This document shows positions 24,045 to 36,705 of a DNA stretch of 64,000 nt, in pieces; position 1 is the stretch's first letter; every line of letters begins with the position of its first letter. The notes under the pieces were generated by a model. It had not been told where the DNA came from. It searched no databases and worked only from the letters and a program-made list of their open reading frames with translations. The DNA lies in the NCBI RefSeq assembly GCF_031755915.1, contig NC_083387.1, positions 15,273,001 through 15,337,000 of the forward strand, given 5' to 3'. Origin of the DNA: Ziziphus jujuba. Its lineage: Eukaryota; Streptophyta; Magnoliopsida; Rosales; Rhamnaceae. A program made the translations under genes and the position numbers.

Positions 24045-24952
24045 GAATTGGACTACTCTTATTTTTAAATTTTTATTGGAATTATTTAAAACCTTTTTGA
24101 GAAATCAAAGGATCATATTTGATAAGATAAACTTAATTAATTAAAACATTTTAAATTAATCATTTTTGAATATTCAAAATTCAAATTAGATTAGATAATA
24201 TTAATTAATTAAATCCTTTTTTTATTTATTTAAATAATTAATTCATGATTAATTAATTAGGTTCAATTTAACAACATTTTTAATGATATAAATATGTGAT
24301 CTAGGAAATATTTTTCACGTGTCACATTTTATTGAGTGAAAATAATTAAATTCAAATTTTTTTAATTTTAAGACAATTATCCTTTTATATTCTATGTTCG
24401 ATACATGTTTCTATAAAGATGATATGGGGACTTATGGACCTATAATATAATTTAAGCTCCAATAAATTTAATAATTAATTAAATTCTTTAATTAATATAT
24501 TTAATTTATTAATTCCAATATTACTCCACTAAAAAATTGGAATTGCACTATTAAATTATAAAATTAATTACTTAAAGAAAATATTGAATAGTCCATTAGT
24601 TTAATCATTACATATAGATCGATCCTCCATATTCATAATTAGAGACAGTTTCAATATTCGTTATCCTCTCTAATTATTTCTTCGTCCTTAGATTTCAATA
24701 ATTGTTCTAATAAACAATTAATTCGCAATTTTATTGTGAATTGAGCTCTCTATTGTGTAAGACCTGAATTATCATTCATGAGAACTATTTTTTTTAACTT
24801 CCATTTAAAAGCTTTAAGTTTAAGAGCACATTAATAATATTGGAATTTTCATAAAATAGTTTCATTTATTAATATAAAAACAAAATATAATTTTATTTAT
24901 TAATCAATAATATGTTAACAACAAATGTGCTTTTAGGGTACTGTTCCTAACA
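24045..24952 (-). mobile_element. Copia-type LTR remnant, minus strand
   Basis: The right edge, read on the minus strand, begins TGTTAGGAACAGTACCCTA followed by AAAGCACATTT, a beginning seen in many plant Ty1/copia LTRs. The rest is typical LTR-like AT-rich sequence with repeated TTAATTAA words. No PBS or pol lies next to it. The other end is not sharply defined; I set it where the tandem-repeat sequence ends. Confidence 0.4.
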
Positions 24953-25366
24953 CTCACTGTGTGAGGTTATTTTTTGTTAAAAGTAGTTAGCAAGAGGTAT
25001 TATCACTTAATGAAAATGTTGTAACATTTGCACGAAAATGGATGTTAATTAGCAGGTTAATGGGGCAAACATATTGCAAACCAAGCTGGTTTTGCCTTAT
25101 TATTTGATTTTTACCTTTTGTAAATATTCCTTCTCATTCATAACTTTAGCCATTGGTATATACTCCTTGTCAATGAGCAAACAAATGTCACTAAGATAGG
25201 GATCCACTACTAAAAGCCGGAAGAAACAATGCTTGACAACAATTTACTCATAAATTGCTATACCAATTTGCATGATTTAATCATATGGTAGTGCTTATGT
25301 CTTAAGATTAGCATGATAATTTAGAGTGGTGATACATTTTCTTATTAGTTTCAATTGTGACATATA
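24953..25366. other. Unassigned DNA
   Basis: About 400 bp of moderately AT-rich sequence with no supported gene. Confidence 0.5.
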
Positions 25367-28152
25367 TGTAATGTCTCGTCTCCAAAAAATACTTGAAATT
25401 TGAAATTTTAGATGGTTTGAACAAATTTGGCCAAACTAGACTTTTAAGTAGGACCAAATTTAAATATTTTTTTAAGATATATTTTGGCTTTGAGTATTCT
25501 ATCATTACGTAAACCTCATCAATACAAGTTTATAGATTGGCGACAATGCCTAATTCCAAGTTATGGCTAGAAAGTTATAGTTCTGGAAAGTTTTTAAACA
25601 TTAGTATTATGTCAATGTCAAAACCACTCCCGGATTTTTATATTTAGTGACCCAAAGATCTATATATATGTAGGGAACCATGCTTTTATTAAATAAATCA
25701 AGAAAATATCTTTTTTGTCCCAAAAACCCATTAGACCCATGATCCCATTAAGCTAACTTGACACGTTTCACGACCCAACCCACGACGGTTTGGATTTCCT
25801 TGAAATTGACTACTTTTTGGCCACAATAAAGCTATATAAGCCATACACTTGCCGACCACTAGACTAAAAATTTAGGCTGATCTGCCACCAAATGTGGGCC
25901 AATCGGTCCGACGAAGTGAACAGTGCCCATTCATGAATCTTTGATGAGTTGGCTAGATATTTGGCCATTTCAGGTTGATCCATATACCCCTTCTCCTAAT
26001 TTGGGCCCTTTGAGCTCAAATCCTACCTCTATTTGTTGAAATTCTTCACGGTTTGAGTGATCCATCAATATCAAATTTGTCTAAATTTTTCGATGTCTTT
26101 TATGGCCACCAATGACGATTTTGAACCAAGTTGAGTACACCTTCATATTCCTTGTCTCATGGGCTTTCTGTCGATATAAGTTTTATAAATTTTAGACGTC
26201 ATTTGATAATTTTCTATTTCTTGAGTCAATTAGCATAGTAATGGATAAAATTAGACTATGTTTGGATACAACTAAATAAATTGAATAAAATTGAAGTTGG
26301 ATTGGTGCATTAGATGTTAATGAGACCTAATAAAAGGTTTAGTTTCATTAAATTGGCCTCTAAATTAAAAACCCCAATTTTGGGTATCATATTTTAAAGG
26401 TTCATTGTATAATTCAATTTATATGATCTTAGAGTTGTATAAAGTATTTTAATATATTTGGTATGCATCAATGTCTTGGGTTTGGTTTTTGGTGATAAGA
26501 AATACTTCATTATATTATAGGCACCACTATTGAGATTGAACGCTATTCTATGGAGAAGTATGAGTGAACGAAATGGTATTTGTAGGCAGTTTGTATGTTT
26601 AAATAATTTTGGGCGTATTAGTACAATATATATATATATATATATGGTTTGGTTTAAATGCTTATTATATATATGAATACATGCTTTTATATAGTTATCA
26701 TTTCATATGATTTTTAAGAAGTTTTTAATTGATTTTAAATTCTGATGAGTTCATAATGAAGTTGGAAATCTCAGTATTTAAATATCTTGATATTTGAATT
26801 GATATTTTAGTTTTTTTTTTTAAAATAATTGGTTTTAAAGAAGGAAATTGGAAATTTTATATTTTGAAGTATATATAAGTGGCATTTCAAAGTGTTTAAA
26901 GTGGTTTATGGTGTTATATATTTCATTGTTTGGCATGAAATAATGATTTGAAATATTTAAATAAATTGTTTGATTTAAATATTAAAGTTTTGATTATGGT
27001 ACTGTATTTGTTTTAGAAAAGGGAAATATGATCTTAATAAAAAGTACTACATTGTTGTTTTCAAAAAGTATATCATATAGTACCGATGGTTTTGTTTATG
27101 GTATTAGTCATGCTCAGGCTTAGTCATATTATGTATAGTCACAATATGAGAGAATGATGATGGGTTGTGTGTCATTTTCTTAGAGGGATGATAAATTATG
27201 TGCCACTCCATTGTAACCATGAGATATCAGATTGTCATGATATTAAAGAATAATGATTAAGTTGTGTGCTATTTTTTTGGAGTGATGATGGGTTTTTTGC
27301 CACTCACTATTGATGTTAGTTTATTTATATCTCTTTATTTTTTTTTGTGGTGTTTTGGAATGCCTTACACCAATTGGCAATGGTAGGTACATCATATGAT
27401 TTATTATATAATTTTTGGCACATATACATATATTGGTGGTTTTACTACATTTTCATTATCACTTTTATCATTATTAATATATTATTTATTATCCAACATT
27501 AAATTTATGTTTTTGTTGGTTATTAATATTTTAAATTTCTTAATTATGAAATGCTTATTTTGTGATATTGATTTGGGATACGAGTCCAGTTTTATGAAAA
27601 ATGTTTCAAAAGATGAAACTTTTCAAAAGAGTGGAAATGAGGTCTTGAGGAAAAGGTTTTAGAGATTAATGACTATTTTCATATTATTATTTATATCACT
27701 TATTGAGCTTGTCTCATAATTTTGTTTTTGAATTGTTCCCACAGGCCTAATCTGACAAGGTATCCTTTGAGTTTAGGCATCTTTATTGTTTATATGTTAA
27801 TCCATTTTTGATGTATTATTCTTTACCTTTGACTCTAACAATAGTAACTACTATTTCTTTACTGAATTCTAATGTACATATTATATTGAGTGCTTTTGAT
27901 ATTTTGCATTTATTCATTTGTACTCCTTAGATTACCATTGTGGATTAACCTAATATGTATAATTTATATATTATCTTCAATTGATGAATTTGTGATAATT
28001 TTATTAAAAGTGCTTTTAGTATTTATTTGCACATTTGGGTCATATCCAAATTACTGAAAGGTTCTACTAAATATTCGATAGGAAATTCGGTAAGGCTTCC
28101 CTAGGCAGGACCCTCTCAGATGTTCAAAAGGGTCCCTAGAGCAGTTTTGTCA
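25367..28152 (+). mobile_element. Solo LTR D, diverged
   Basis: It starts TGTAATGTCTCGTCTCC, a decayed form of the family start, and ends near TTTTGTCA. ATATA lies before 25367, and ATATA also follows if the end is taken at 28151, so the right boundary is ambiguous by one base. The order of landmarks matches LTRs A and B: a W-box-poor start, a block like CACGGTTTGAG at 26048, the 61-nt block at 26521, and a block like GAGGTCTTGAG at 27640. It lacks internal coding. Divergence from the other copies marks it as older. Confidence 0.6.
26521..26581 (+). other. 61-nt putative mini-exon in solo LTR D, donor decayed
   Basis: Preceded by TATATTATAG and followed by GTAGGC instead of GTGAGT. The spacing of 61 nt is kept. 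The second acceptor-like site (TTCCCACAG) ends at 27744. Confidence 0.35.
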
Positions 28153-28856
28153 TATAATCTTATGAGATAAATAATTGACAACTGGAATTTGAAAACCTTT
28201 TTGTACAAGTTCCAAGTTTGGAAGTATGCAGATTAAATATCCTTGAGGTATTAAGGAACAAAGGAATGGCCATAATTGTGGAGTATTTGTAGTTGAATTC
28301 AAGGTAGATCCTTACAATCTTAAGAATTACCTCGATAATATAACCAAATTTTGAAGTATCATAATTTCTTGCTGTTTTGATTTATTGGCTTTAATAATCC
28401 CCTTACATTTCACTTATTTGAATAAATATTACATTAACAGTATGATGTGGTTTATGTAAGATTATGCTTGGCATGTGATCTAGCAAGTGAATTAGGGTAT
28501 AATAAATAGTGGTATAATAAATAGTTAAACATAAATAAGACAAACTGAAAGTTAAATCAGGTCAATTAATTACTATAGCAACAACATAACAGGCATGAGT
28601 AAGACCATTCCAGAACCTAAAGTTGATTGCTAGAAGGAATAGGGATTGAATACATAGGTAACTACCTCTTATATATATTGACACTGTTTTTTGTACATGG
28701 TGAGATGAAAATTTACTTTTATCGATGTGGTCCTCTTTAGTTCTATGGTCCAAGTAGGTGCATCAAGATATTGATCGTGCTTATACATGTTGACAAATAT
28801 ATATATTTTACATTATTTATTTATAAATCAAAAGTCTTAATAGGGGAGCAATATCA
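28153..28856. other. Unassigned DNA between two LTR remnants
   Basis: No gene supported. A 63-codon minus frame (28562-28753) has no recognisable features. Confidence 0.5.
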
Positions 28857-29818
28857 TTGGTGTTTAGGTGATTTTTGTGTTTATTTTTGGTATTGTGATA
28901 TTAAGGTTTATTAGGATTTTTGTTTGGAAGGAAGAAGAAGGAGAAGATGAAGAAGAAGAGAAGATGTTAGGGTTCAAAACACCACGCTTGACAGCACAAT
29001 CATTATGTTTGCTTTTCATGAATTTATTGCATATATAGATACAATACTTGTCTCACACATGTGAAGTGTATGTGAGACCAAATGGAAGTCTTTAAAATTC
29101 AAAAATTATAAATTTTCCACTTAAAATTATGACACATAAACGTTCAACCACCAGCTCACATGTGAATGCACAAATATGGCAAAGGTTGGTGAGAGTTTGA
29201 ATTCAAAAAAACTGTCTCTTTTCAAATCGGGTAAAGCTCCTTTGACCTGATGGAATGCTGGGATATCTTCATCCAAATTGTCTGATTTTTGACTTGTGGC
29301 ATGTTGAAATATTTTGGATGAAATCTCGAGAAGACCAGGTCCAAAGGAATTGGGTAAGACCTTCAATTCTTCTCAAACCTGTGGCCTATAACTGCTGGAA
29401 ATCTCAGCAATTATGCCAACTTGCAACCTACATATCTTGGACTTTCCAAGTCCTTTTTGAGTCATTCTTTTTGCTATATTTTCTTTTACATGTCTATTAC
29501 AACATATCCAAAAATCATAATCTGATTCTAAAGACTTAGAAAATTCTAGCCCCAACAATGAACCTATATTGCTGGAAACACTGTTTCCAGTACATAGCCA
29601 TTTTACAAAATAAAATCAATATCCAACAAAGAGACAATTCCTAAGTTTAAATGCAATAAAACTTAAGCATTCAAAAGACATTAAAAAGAACATAAAATAT
29701 AGACATAAATATTACATTAGATCATTCAACAAAATATTTATTATAAAGAAAGAAAAATGGTACAAACCTTGGTGGATTTTGATTTGTACAAGGTGGTAAG
29801 ATTACCACCTTTTCAACA
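28857..29818 (-). mobile_element. Truncated copia LTR of the same family as the element at 46924-51947
   Basis: The segment aligns with both LTRs of the second copia element, from GTGTTTAGGTGATTTTTGTG to the terminal TTTTCAACA. About 90 bp at the left LTR end are missing or diverged. No PBS, PPT or pol is found on either side, so it is a solo or truncated LTR. The GAAGAAGAAGGAGAAG purine run near 28930 is shared with the other copies. Confidence 0.7.
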
Positions 29819-29970
29819 AACTCTTCGTCTACCCAAAAAGGTATTAACTTCAACATATCTGTCTAACTGCTACTCTCAAAATAAAAAGTGTATACCATGA
29901 TTGAAAGCTAAGATACAAATATAAGAAAGATGCATTTTGGTTACAAATATTAAAAATATGAATAAATAAA
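29819..29970. other. Unassigned sequence
   Basis: A short linker between the LTR remnant and a large direct duplication; nothing recognised. Confidence 0.4.
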
Positions 29971-32313
29971 CGCTTCTAAATGCGATCGAGGAGAATACAA
30001 AGGGAGCAGAGGGGTATTAAAACTTGTTGATGGATTTTATTGGAAGCGGTTTATGAAACGTGTAAAGTACAAAGGCGTGGAGTAATTATGGGTGTACAAT
30101 TATGCTTTATTGAAAAGATAAATGGAAAGATGCAAAATAGGCGAATAGAAGTAATATGTTAGTAGGGATTCAGGAATTTTAATTTCAATTCAGTTTATCT
30201 TAATAAATTGATAAATTATACATTTTGTTGGGGTTATAAATTATACAGTTTCTACATTTGATTCACATATACCATATTTTGAATATTTTTTAAAAATGCT
30301 TAAAATGTACATGTAAATATTGACTCTCAATATTGTATTATTGTAAAAAAATTATAACTACTAATTTGAATAGAAATTCTAAGCATAAAATGAAAATATA
30401 AACAACAAATTAGCATTTTTTTAATAAATAAAAAAAATCAGACTTTTTAGATGAAATGAATAAAATGGATTATCAAAAGTTTAAAATGTATAGATATTAT
30501 TTTTTTGCTATCATGTAAATATTGTTTAAATTGAAAAATAAAGTTAAAAAAACATAATCACTAAAATTAGCACATATTTTAAATTTATACATATATAATT
30601 TTTAAATATCGAATTTCTTAATTTATTTTACTGATAAATACTTATTTGAATGGAAAAGTATTAAATTTGAAAGACCAAATCTTATATATTGAAGAAGATT
30701 TATTTTTCTTTTTTTATTTTTTTTAAAAGGAGATTTATTTTTGAGGTGACAAAAGATTTTTTCCTCAGAATTTATCAAACAATTTCATTTATACAGTAAA
30801 TTTAATCCAATTTTTAGAGAAGTGGCCATCCCTTCTTCCCTCTAGGGTCTATCTTTGATTGTGATTTTCATTGCAGATAACTTGTTATTAATCAACCAGT
30901 GGTCATATCAAGCATAATTAACAAAGTGCACATTGCCTCTGTTGTTGATATACATATATATAACAAAGTGATTTTTCACGTATAATATTATGAATAATTA
31001 TCATATATACACATATAATGCACTCTGAATAATAGTTGTGTATTATAAACCATGTAAAGCTTATATCCAAGACCAAATTAGCATATATGAAAACATAATA
31101 AAGTCAATATAATTAAGATCTATAGTAATTATGTATACAGATTTATAAATGGGGAACAATAAAAATATATGTAAAAATTGTATAATATATATATATATAT
31201 ATCAATAATTATCAATAAAAAAGTTACGTTGATTGAATGACACATTATTAGAACTATGAAGGTGGAAGGACTTCTAAATGCAATTGAGGAGAATATGAAG
31301 CGGGTATAGGATAACAAAACTTGGTTGATGTGTTTTATAGGAACTGGGTTATAAGACGGTTTATGAAAATTGGAAGCGATTAAGAAAGTTGTAGTATATG
31401 GAGGCTTGCAATAATCATGGGTGTACAATCATGCTTTATTAGAATGATACGATGGAAAGATGCGAAAGAGGTAAATAAAAACAACATGTTAGTGGAGATT
31501 CGTAAATTTTAATTCCAGTTCAACCACATCTTAATGAATTCATATATTATAGGGGTTATAAATTACACATCTTCTGCAATTGATTCGCATATATTTCGGG
31601 TTTTCAATATTTTATAAAAACACTTAAAACATACTTTTAAATATTGATGCTCAATATTATGTTATTATGAAAAGTTAGAGCTACTAATCTGAATAAAAAT
31701 TATAAGAATAATATGAAAATATTAAAAAAAAAAGACATTTTTTTAATAAATAAAAACTACTGACTTTTTAAATAAAATAAATAAAATGGATTATCAAATG
31801 CTTAAAATATATTAATATTATTTTTTTGTCATCATATAAATATTACTTAAACTGAAAAATCAAATTAGAAAACATAATCATCAAAGTTAGCACATTTTTT
31901 AAATTTGTTATATATATATATATATAGATATATATAATTGTTGAATATTGAATTACTTATTTTATTTTACTGGTAAATATTTGTTTGAAGCATAGTTATT
32001 CAATCTAAAATAACATATCTTAATTGATCGGTTGTCATATAAAGCCTAATTGATAGAGTACACTTTGTATCTATTTGTTGATATATATATATATATATGT
32101 ATAACAAAGTGATCTTTTATATATAATATATGCTATGAATAATTGCCACATACACATATTATGCGTTATGAATAATAGTCATGACTAAAAATCATGTTAA
32201 ATTTATATTTAAGACCAAATCAACATATAAGGAAACAAAAAAAATTAAATATAACTATAAATATATAATAGTATTTATATAATATTTATCAATAAAAATA
32301 TTATGTTGATTGA
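29971..32313 (+). repeat. Two diverged direct copies of a ~1.0-1.3 kb unit
   Basis: Unit 1 starts CTTCTAAATGCGATCGAGGA near 29972, and unit 2 starts CTTCTAAATGCAATTGAGGA near 31271, about 1.3 kb apart. Shared landmarks in order include GGGTGTACAAT, GCTTTATT, GGAAAGATGC, ATGTTAGT, TTGATTCACATAT/TTGATTCGCATAT, TATAACAAAGTGAT, and GTTGATTGAA at the end. Unit 2 lacks about 220 bp present in unit 1 at 30670-30890. No coding is seen. The unit may be a transposon interior or satellite-like DNA. Confidence 0.7.
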
Positions 32314-32674
32314 ACATACTATTTCCCCCTCCTCCCCACATTTTCAAGTGATCGTCAACGTTCCTTTCTCGCCACGGAGATGCAATTGTAGTTTTATGCT
32401 CAAACAATACAAAAGATTCCAAAGACTCTACGTCAAAACGAGGCCTACACCTTCTACTATAAATGACATTTGATGTTTTATCTTTCTTTCTTTTTTTTTT
32501 TTTTTTTAAATCCATCGTTTAATCCACCAATTAGCTAGCTTCCTTTTACTTACCTTCATGTAGGGGCTACTCTTCCGTTGTTTTCATCTTACTCTTCTAA
32601 TTCACTTAATTCACTAAATGCTTGGATCTTTATTAGAACAATGAATTTACACCTTTTCTGACAAACATATCATG

Positions 32675-32706
<32 letters not shown>

Positions 32707-34079
32707 CTATATATATTCAGTTGTTGAATCTATTTTAACATATTTCATATCCTTTACTATCCATTAAAAAAAAAAAAAATTCAAAAAGAGAAGCATATAT
32801 AACAATATATATGACTATAATCAAATTACGTATTTAATATCAAGATGAATACTAAGATTTACTTTTTCAGCCATATGATCATATTAAAGGCTAAAATTTA
32901 AAATTATATTTATTAATACTAGATTCAATAGGATTTATTTTCCTTAAATATAATTTTACCATGTTACTAAATCCAAATTTGACTATTTTTGAATTTTAAA
33001 TTCTAGCTTTTGATACGATCCAATCATTAATAAAGCAAAACCTAATATTAAAATATCTACTCGTTCTAATATGAAACTGACTGTCTATATGTATTTATAT
33101 ACTTTCTTCGACTCCTATCAGGTTGAAGAGCCAAAAACAGATTTTGAACATGAATCAAGTTGTGAAAGGAGCTAGTCTTGGAGTGAATTTTTGGAAGAAA
33201 ATTTCATTTCAAAGATTAAAGATGTTCAATTTCTTTAATGTCACACAAACGGACATATATATTAAATTAATAAATTGATAATCTACTATATCTGTGACAT
33301 TAAGTTAGAAAGAAAGAATATTTGACCAAAAGGACATATAAAGATAGAACACACAACAATAGGCACCCCATCATAGTCACCAAAGGTTACATGACCAATG
33401 AGTATTATATATGCTGTCATATTAGGATATTAATATTAAATTACCAAGATCATGATATCATCATCACCTGTTAATATATCAGAGATTATTTCATTGATAT
33501 CACTTATAGAAATTTTATTGAAATTTTCTTGTAATATTACTTTTTAGATTTCAAAGGACCTATAAAGTCTATGTTGTATAACTCACCACAGACTAAGACT
33601 TCATAATTTGACATATTGTTTTATTTTTATCTTTTGGTAGGTAGGCTCTTGCAAAATTATAAAAATTATGCATCAATACTTCTTTTTTTTTTTAAAGTAT
33701 CTATAGTAATATTTACGTGTATATATATATAAATTGTCTTTTTATATAACTTTATGACAAAAGAAGAGTATACAACTTCATTTTTATAATCAAATGCTTG
33801 ATAACAATATAAAAATTTATTTATTGATTAAAAAATAAGATTATACAATAAAAATAAATAAAAATTAAAAAATTATATAAGATGTAGACAATAATAATAA
33901 AAATGGTTTTTTTAAGGAAAAATAAAATAAAATTTAAATTCAAAATAAATGTTAATAGTTATAATAGAATACCTATAAAAAGTTGATTGGATCAAAAAGT
34001 TCATATAAATATAAGAAAGACAACAGAAGAGGAAATCAAACGTAGATAAAGTGATAATATTATTGAATGTATCACTTAC
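32314..34079. other. Unassigned AT-rich DNA
   Basis: No gene supported. A GC-richer patch at 32325-32470 is open on the minus strand (32255-32515), but that frame ends in encoded poly-lysine and resembles no family. A (TA)n tract lies at 32678-32708. From 33500 on the sequence may belong to the copia remnant at 34080. Confidence 0.45.
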
Positions 34080-34448
34080 AACATAGAAGAGGATCCTATT
34101 TATAGATCATTTTATAATTAAGAGTAACTAAAATTAAAAGTAGAATTAGTTTAGATAATACAAGAAAAATCTCATATGATAACTATTATTTTTCAATGGG
34201 CATTCATAATTAATATTATTATAAAACTGCCCCTTGAATGCCTAATCATATATATTATTTATGCCTTGTTAGAAACCTTATTAGGAAAATCTAGTGGGAC
34301 AAAATTATATTAAGAAAAAAGAGTAAAGCTGTTTATTCTCCCTTTCAATATGAAAAGACTAATTATCCTTCAAATCTTCATAATCGATGCATTTGATCTT
34401 GTGTACAAACTCCTTGACATTGAAGTAAGAAATGCCTTTGTAAATAAC
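34080..34448 (-). mobile_element. Copia fragment: end of pol and start of 3' LTR, minus strand
   Basis: On the minus strand, 34430-34360 reads FTKAF-LTS followed by a short hydrophobic stretch. This resembles the end of copia RNase H (usually FTKALPT), and then come stops. A purine run (GAAAGGGAG, 34344-34352) follows, then LTR-like sequence with TGTCCCACTAG-type and AAACCTTATTAGG-type words common in plant copia LTRs. The pol side is cut at 34448 by solo LTR E. The left end is not defined. Confidence 0.45.
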
Positions 34449-36265
34449 TGTAACAACTCTTCCTGGGAAAAAGACTAGAATTTAAATTTTTTTTTTATCA
34501 ATTTGACCAAGTTTTAACAAGTTTTGGCTTTGACTCTTCTACCAATACGTAGAACTTATCGATATAAGTTCATGAACATGTGGAATGTAGAAATTAGAGC
34601 TATAATTTAAAAGTTATAATCAAAATAAGTGAGTAATATTTTGTTATTACAGGACACAAAAATTAGGTTAAATTGAGCTACCTTTTTCCCTCCCTACCCA
34701 AAACATTAACCACCATTATTGTCTTTCTCTAAATCTACAACTTAAAAACCTTGTAACTTACTTTACCAATCTTTGTTTGCTTTTTTATTTGTGGTTTTGG
34801 AAAACTTTCATGACAAGGAATATTTTCCAACAAAAATCTAATTGAGTGATTCCAAAGTCTCGCCAAAATATTCATGGATTCTATTTTTTGATCTCCATAA
34901 TTCAGACACTTTAGCAGTGGGCAAAAGGTCATTTCCACATGTAATCATCCTGTTATGAGTGAATATTTATTGCCAAATTGATTTGTGATATATATTTATA
35001 TATATGGATTAAATGTTTATGCCATATTTTTTTTCGATATATACATTTTAACGATATTATCTTGTATCATGAATTTCTATTTTTGAAAATGGTTTGAGGT
35101 GATATGCATGATGTGCATTATTATATTTTGCTTTCAGAAATATAAATTTAAACAGTTCTATATTATGCAACCATGGTTTTGTGATTTATTATTTCTGAAA
35201 TACTTTGATATGATTATGTTTTAAGTTTATTGATAATTATGGACAAGTTTGGATTATGATTTTGGAAATGGTATTATATCTTTGGAATATCATATATGAA
35301 TTTTGGATTTTATATGTGTATCACTACAATATCATATATTTGGTTTTAACAGTTATAATTTTGCGTGTTTGTATATATATATATATATATATATTGCCAT
35401 ATCCCCTACTATGATCACTTGTTTCATTGAGATTGAATGTGAGATCCTAATTTTGTGGTGTCTTAGAATGCTATGGACTAAATGATAATTTCATCCTCCC
35501 TGTGGCTCTATGACACACTAGCACGCCAGATATTGTCATATGACAAATTTGGTATGTGGTATGATACATAATGGATAGGATATTTTAGATTTGGATATAA
35601 TTGTATTGATGATATTTAAGACTATAGATAAAATGCTTATTTATACTAATGATTACTTATATGAAATCCAAGTTTTATTTTATTAGAAAGTTTTGGTATT
35701 TACCAATATTATTATATTTCACTATGAGATATGTAATATACTTGGGTTTTAGGAAATTACTTGGATTTTGTGAAATCATTTTCCAAAACAGTGAAATTTT
35801 TTAACAGTAATAGTGTGGCCTTGAGAGAAATGATTTTACGTAAATGTATTTAATTTTCAAATATATGCATTATGCACTCATTGAACTTACCTCATAGTTT
35901 TATGTTTTTAAATTGTCCCCTATGGCTCAATGGACAAGTTACATTAATCATGTCCAAAATTTTCGATGTTTGTATATTTTTGCTGCTAATATTGTTCTTT
36001 TCTTTGTCTCTAATGATATTATATATTATTTCTTTCACTAATTTGGATGTATAAGTTATACAAAGCATTTTCAATATTTTGCATTTGTTCATTTGTACTC
36101 CTTAAATTGCTTTGCTAGATAGACCTACATATGCAGAATCCTTTTGTTATCTGTGTTGATTATGAAATTATTGTATTTGCTATTGTCGTTGAGAAATATT
36201 TTAAAAGTGTTTTGTTATATATAAATTGGTTTTGAGGTAGTGTCCAATTTTATGGGGAAGGTTCT

Positions 36266-36410
36266 TGTAACATCCTAGTCCATCCGCATGAGATATTGTC
36301 CGCTTTGGGTCCAACTCACACGGTTTTAAAAGGCCTCTCAAGGGAAAGATATTCACACCCTCTTATAAGGCATGCTTCATTTCCCTTTCCAACCGATGTG
36401 GGATCTCACA
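36266..36410 (-). repeat. TRIM 3' LTR
   Basis: 145 bp, TG to CA on the minus strand. It shares CATGAGATATTGTCCGCTTT and TTTTAAAAGGCCTCTCAAGG (plus-strand text) with its partner. Confidence 0.85.
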
Positions 36411-36425
36411 ATCCACCCCCTTTGG
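36411..36425 (-). promoter_or_regulatory. TRIM polypurine tract
   Basis: On the minus strand AAAGGGGGTGGAT lies directly before the 3' LTR start, the expected place for plus-strand priming. Confidence 0.7.
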
Positions 36426-36462
36426 GACTCAGCGTCCTCCTTGGCACACCGATCCGGGTACT

Positions 36463-36475
36463 GGCCCTGATACCA
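36463..36475 (-). promoter_or_regulatory. TRIM primer-binding site
   Basis: TGGTATCAGGGCC on the minus strand, 2 nt inside the 5' LTR, differs by one base from the initiator tRNA-Met complement TGGTATCAGAGCC. Confidence 0.8.
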
Positions 36476-36477
36476 AC

Positions 36478-36622
36478 TGCGACAGCCTAATCCACCCGCA
36501 TGAGATATTGTCCGCTTTGAGGCCAGCCCATACGATTTTAAAAGGCCTCTCAAGGGAAAGGTATCAACACCCTTTTATAAAGCATGCTTCATTCTCCTTT
36601 CCAACAGATGTGGGATCTCACA
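36478..36622 (-). repeat. TRIM 5' LTR
   Basis: 145 bp, same length as its partner with scattered substitutions, so the element has aged since insertion. Confidence 0.85.
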
Positions 36623-36705
36623 CTTCTACGGAGGTTTTTGTAAAAAATTTTGGTGGGACTTTTCCTATGTCGGACCACTTTAGGTATCTAGGAAGGACCC
36701 TGTGA

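Larger units (their letters stand above)
36266..36622 (-). mobile_element. TRIM retrotransposon, complete, 357 bp
   Basis: Two direct LTRs of 145 bp each (36266-36410 and 36478-36622) flank a 67-bp interior. Read on the minus strand, each LTR starts TGTGAGATCCCACATC; the left one ends GTTACA and the right one GTCGCA. The interior carries a primer-binding site and a purine tract in the expected order, and has no room for coding. Flanking pentamers GTTCT (36261-36265) and CTTCT (36623-36627) match at 4 of 5 positions. This structure (terminal repeats under 250 bp, tiny interior) defines a TRIM. It was mobilised by proteins supplied elsewhere. Confidence 0.85.
34449..36705 (+). mobile_element. 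Solo LTR E, diverged and interrupted by a TRIM
   Basis: It starts TGTAACAACTCTTCC, and its first 180 bp match the family pattern (AATTTGACCAAG, TTCTACCAATACGTAG, AGTTCATGAAC). Its last part, around GGACTTTTCCTATGTCGGACC and GGAAGGACCCTGTGA, resembles the family end. It is shorter than the other copies and the 61-nt block is not recognisable, so an internal deletion is likely. The TRIM at 36266-36622 interrupts it. No clear target duplication is seen. Confidence 0.5.

Noticed and set aside
32255..32515. 86-codon minus-strand frame
   Set aside because: Starts in encoded poly-lysine and has no known features.
36296..36705. Two similar 64-65 codon frames starting MSAL as a duplicated gene
   Set aside because: They are the two LTRs of the TRIM; the similarity comes from the direct repeats.
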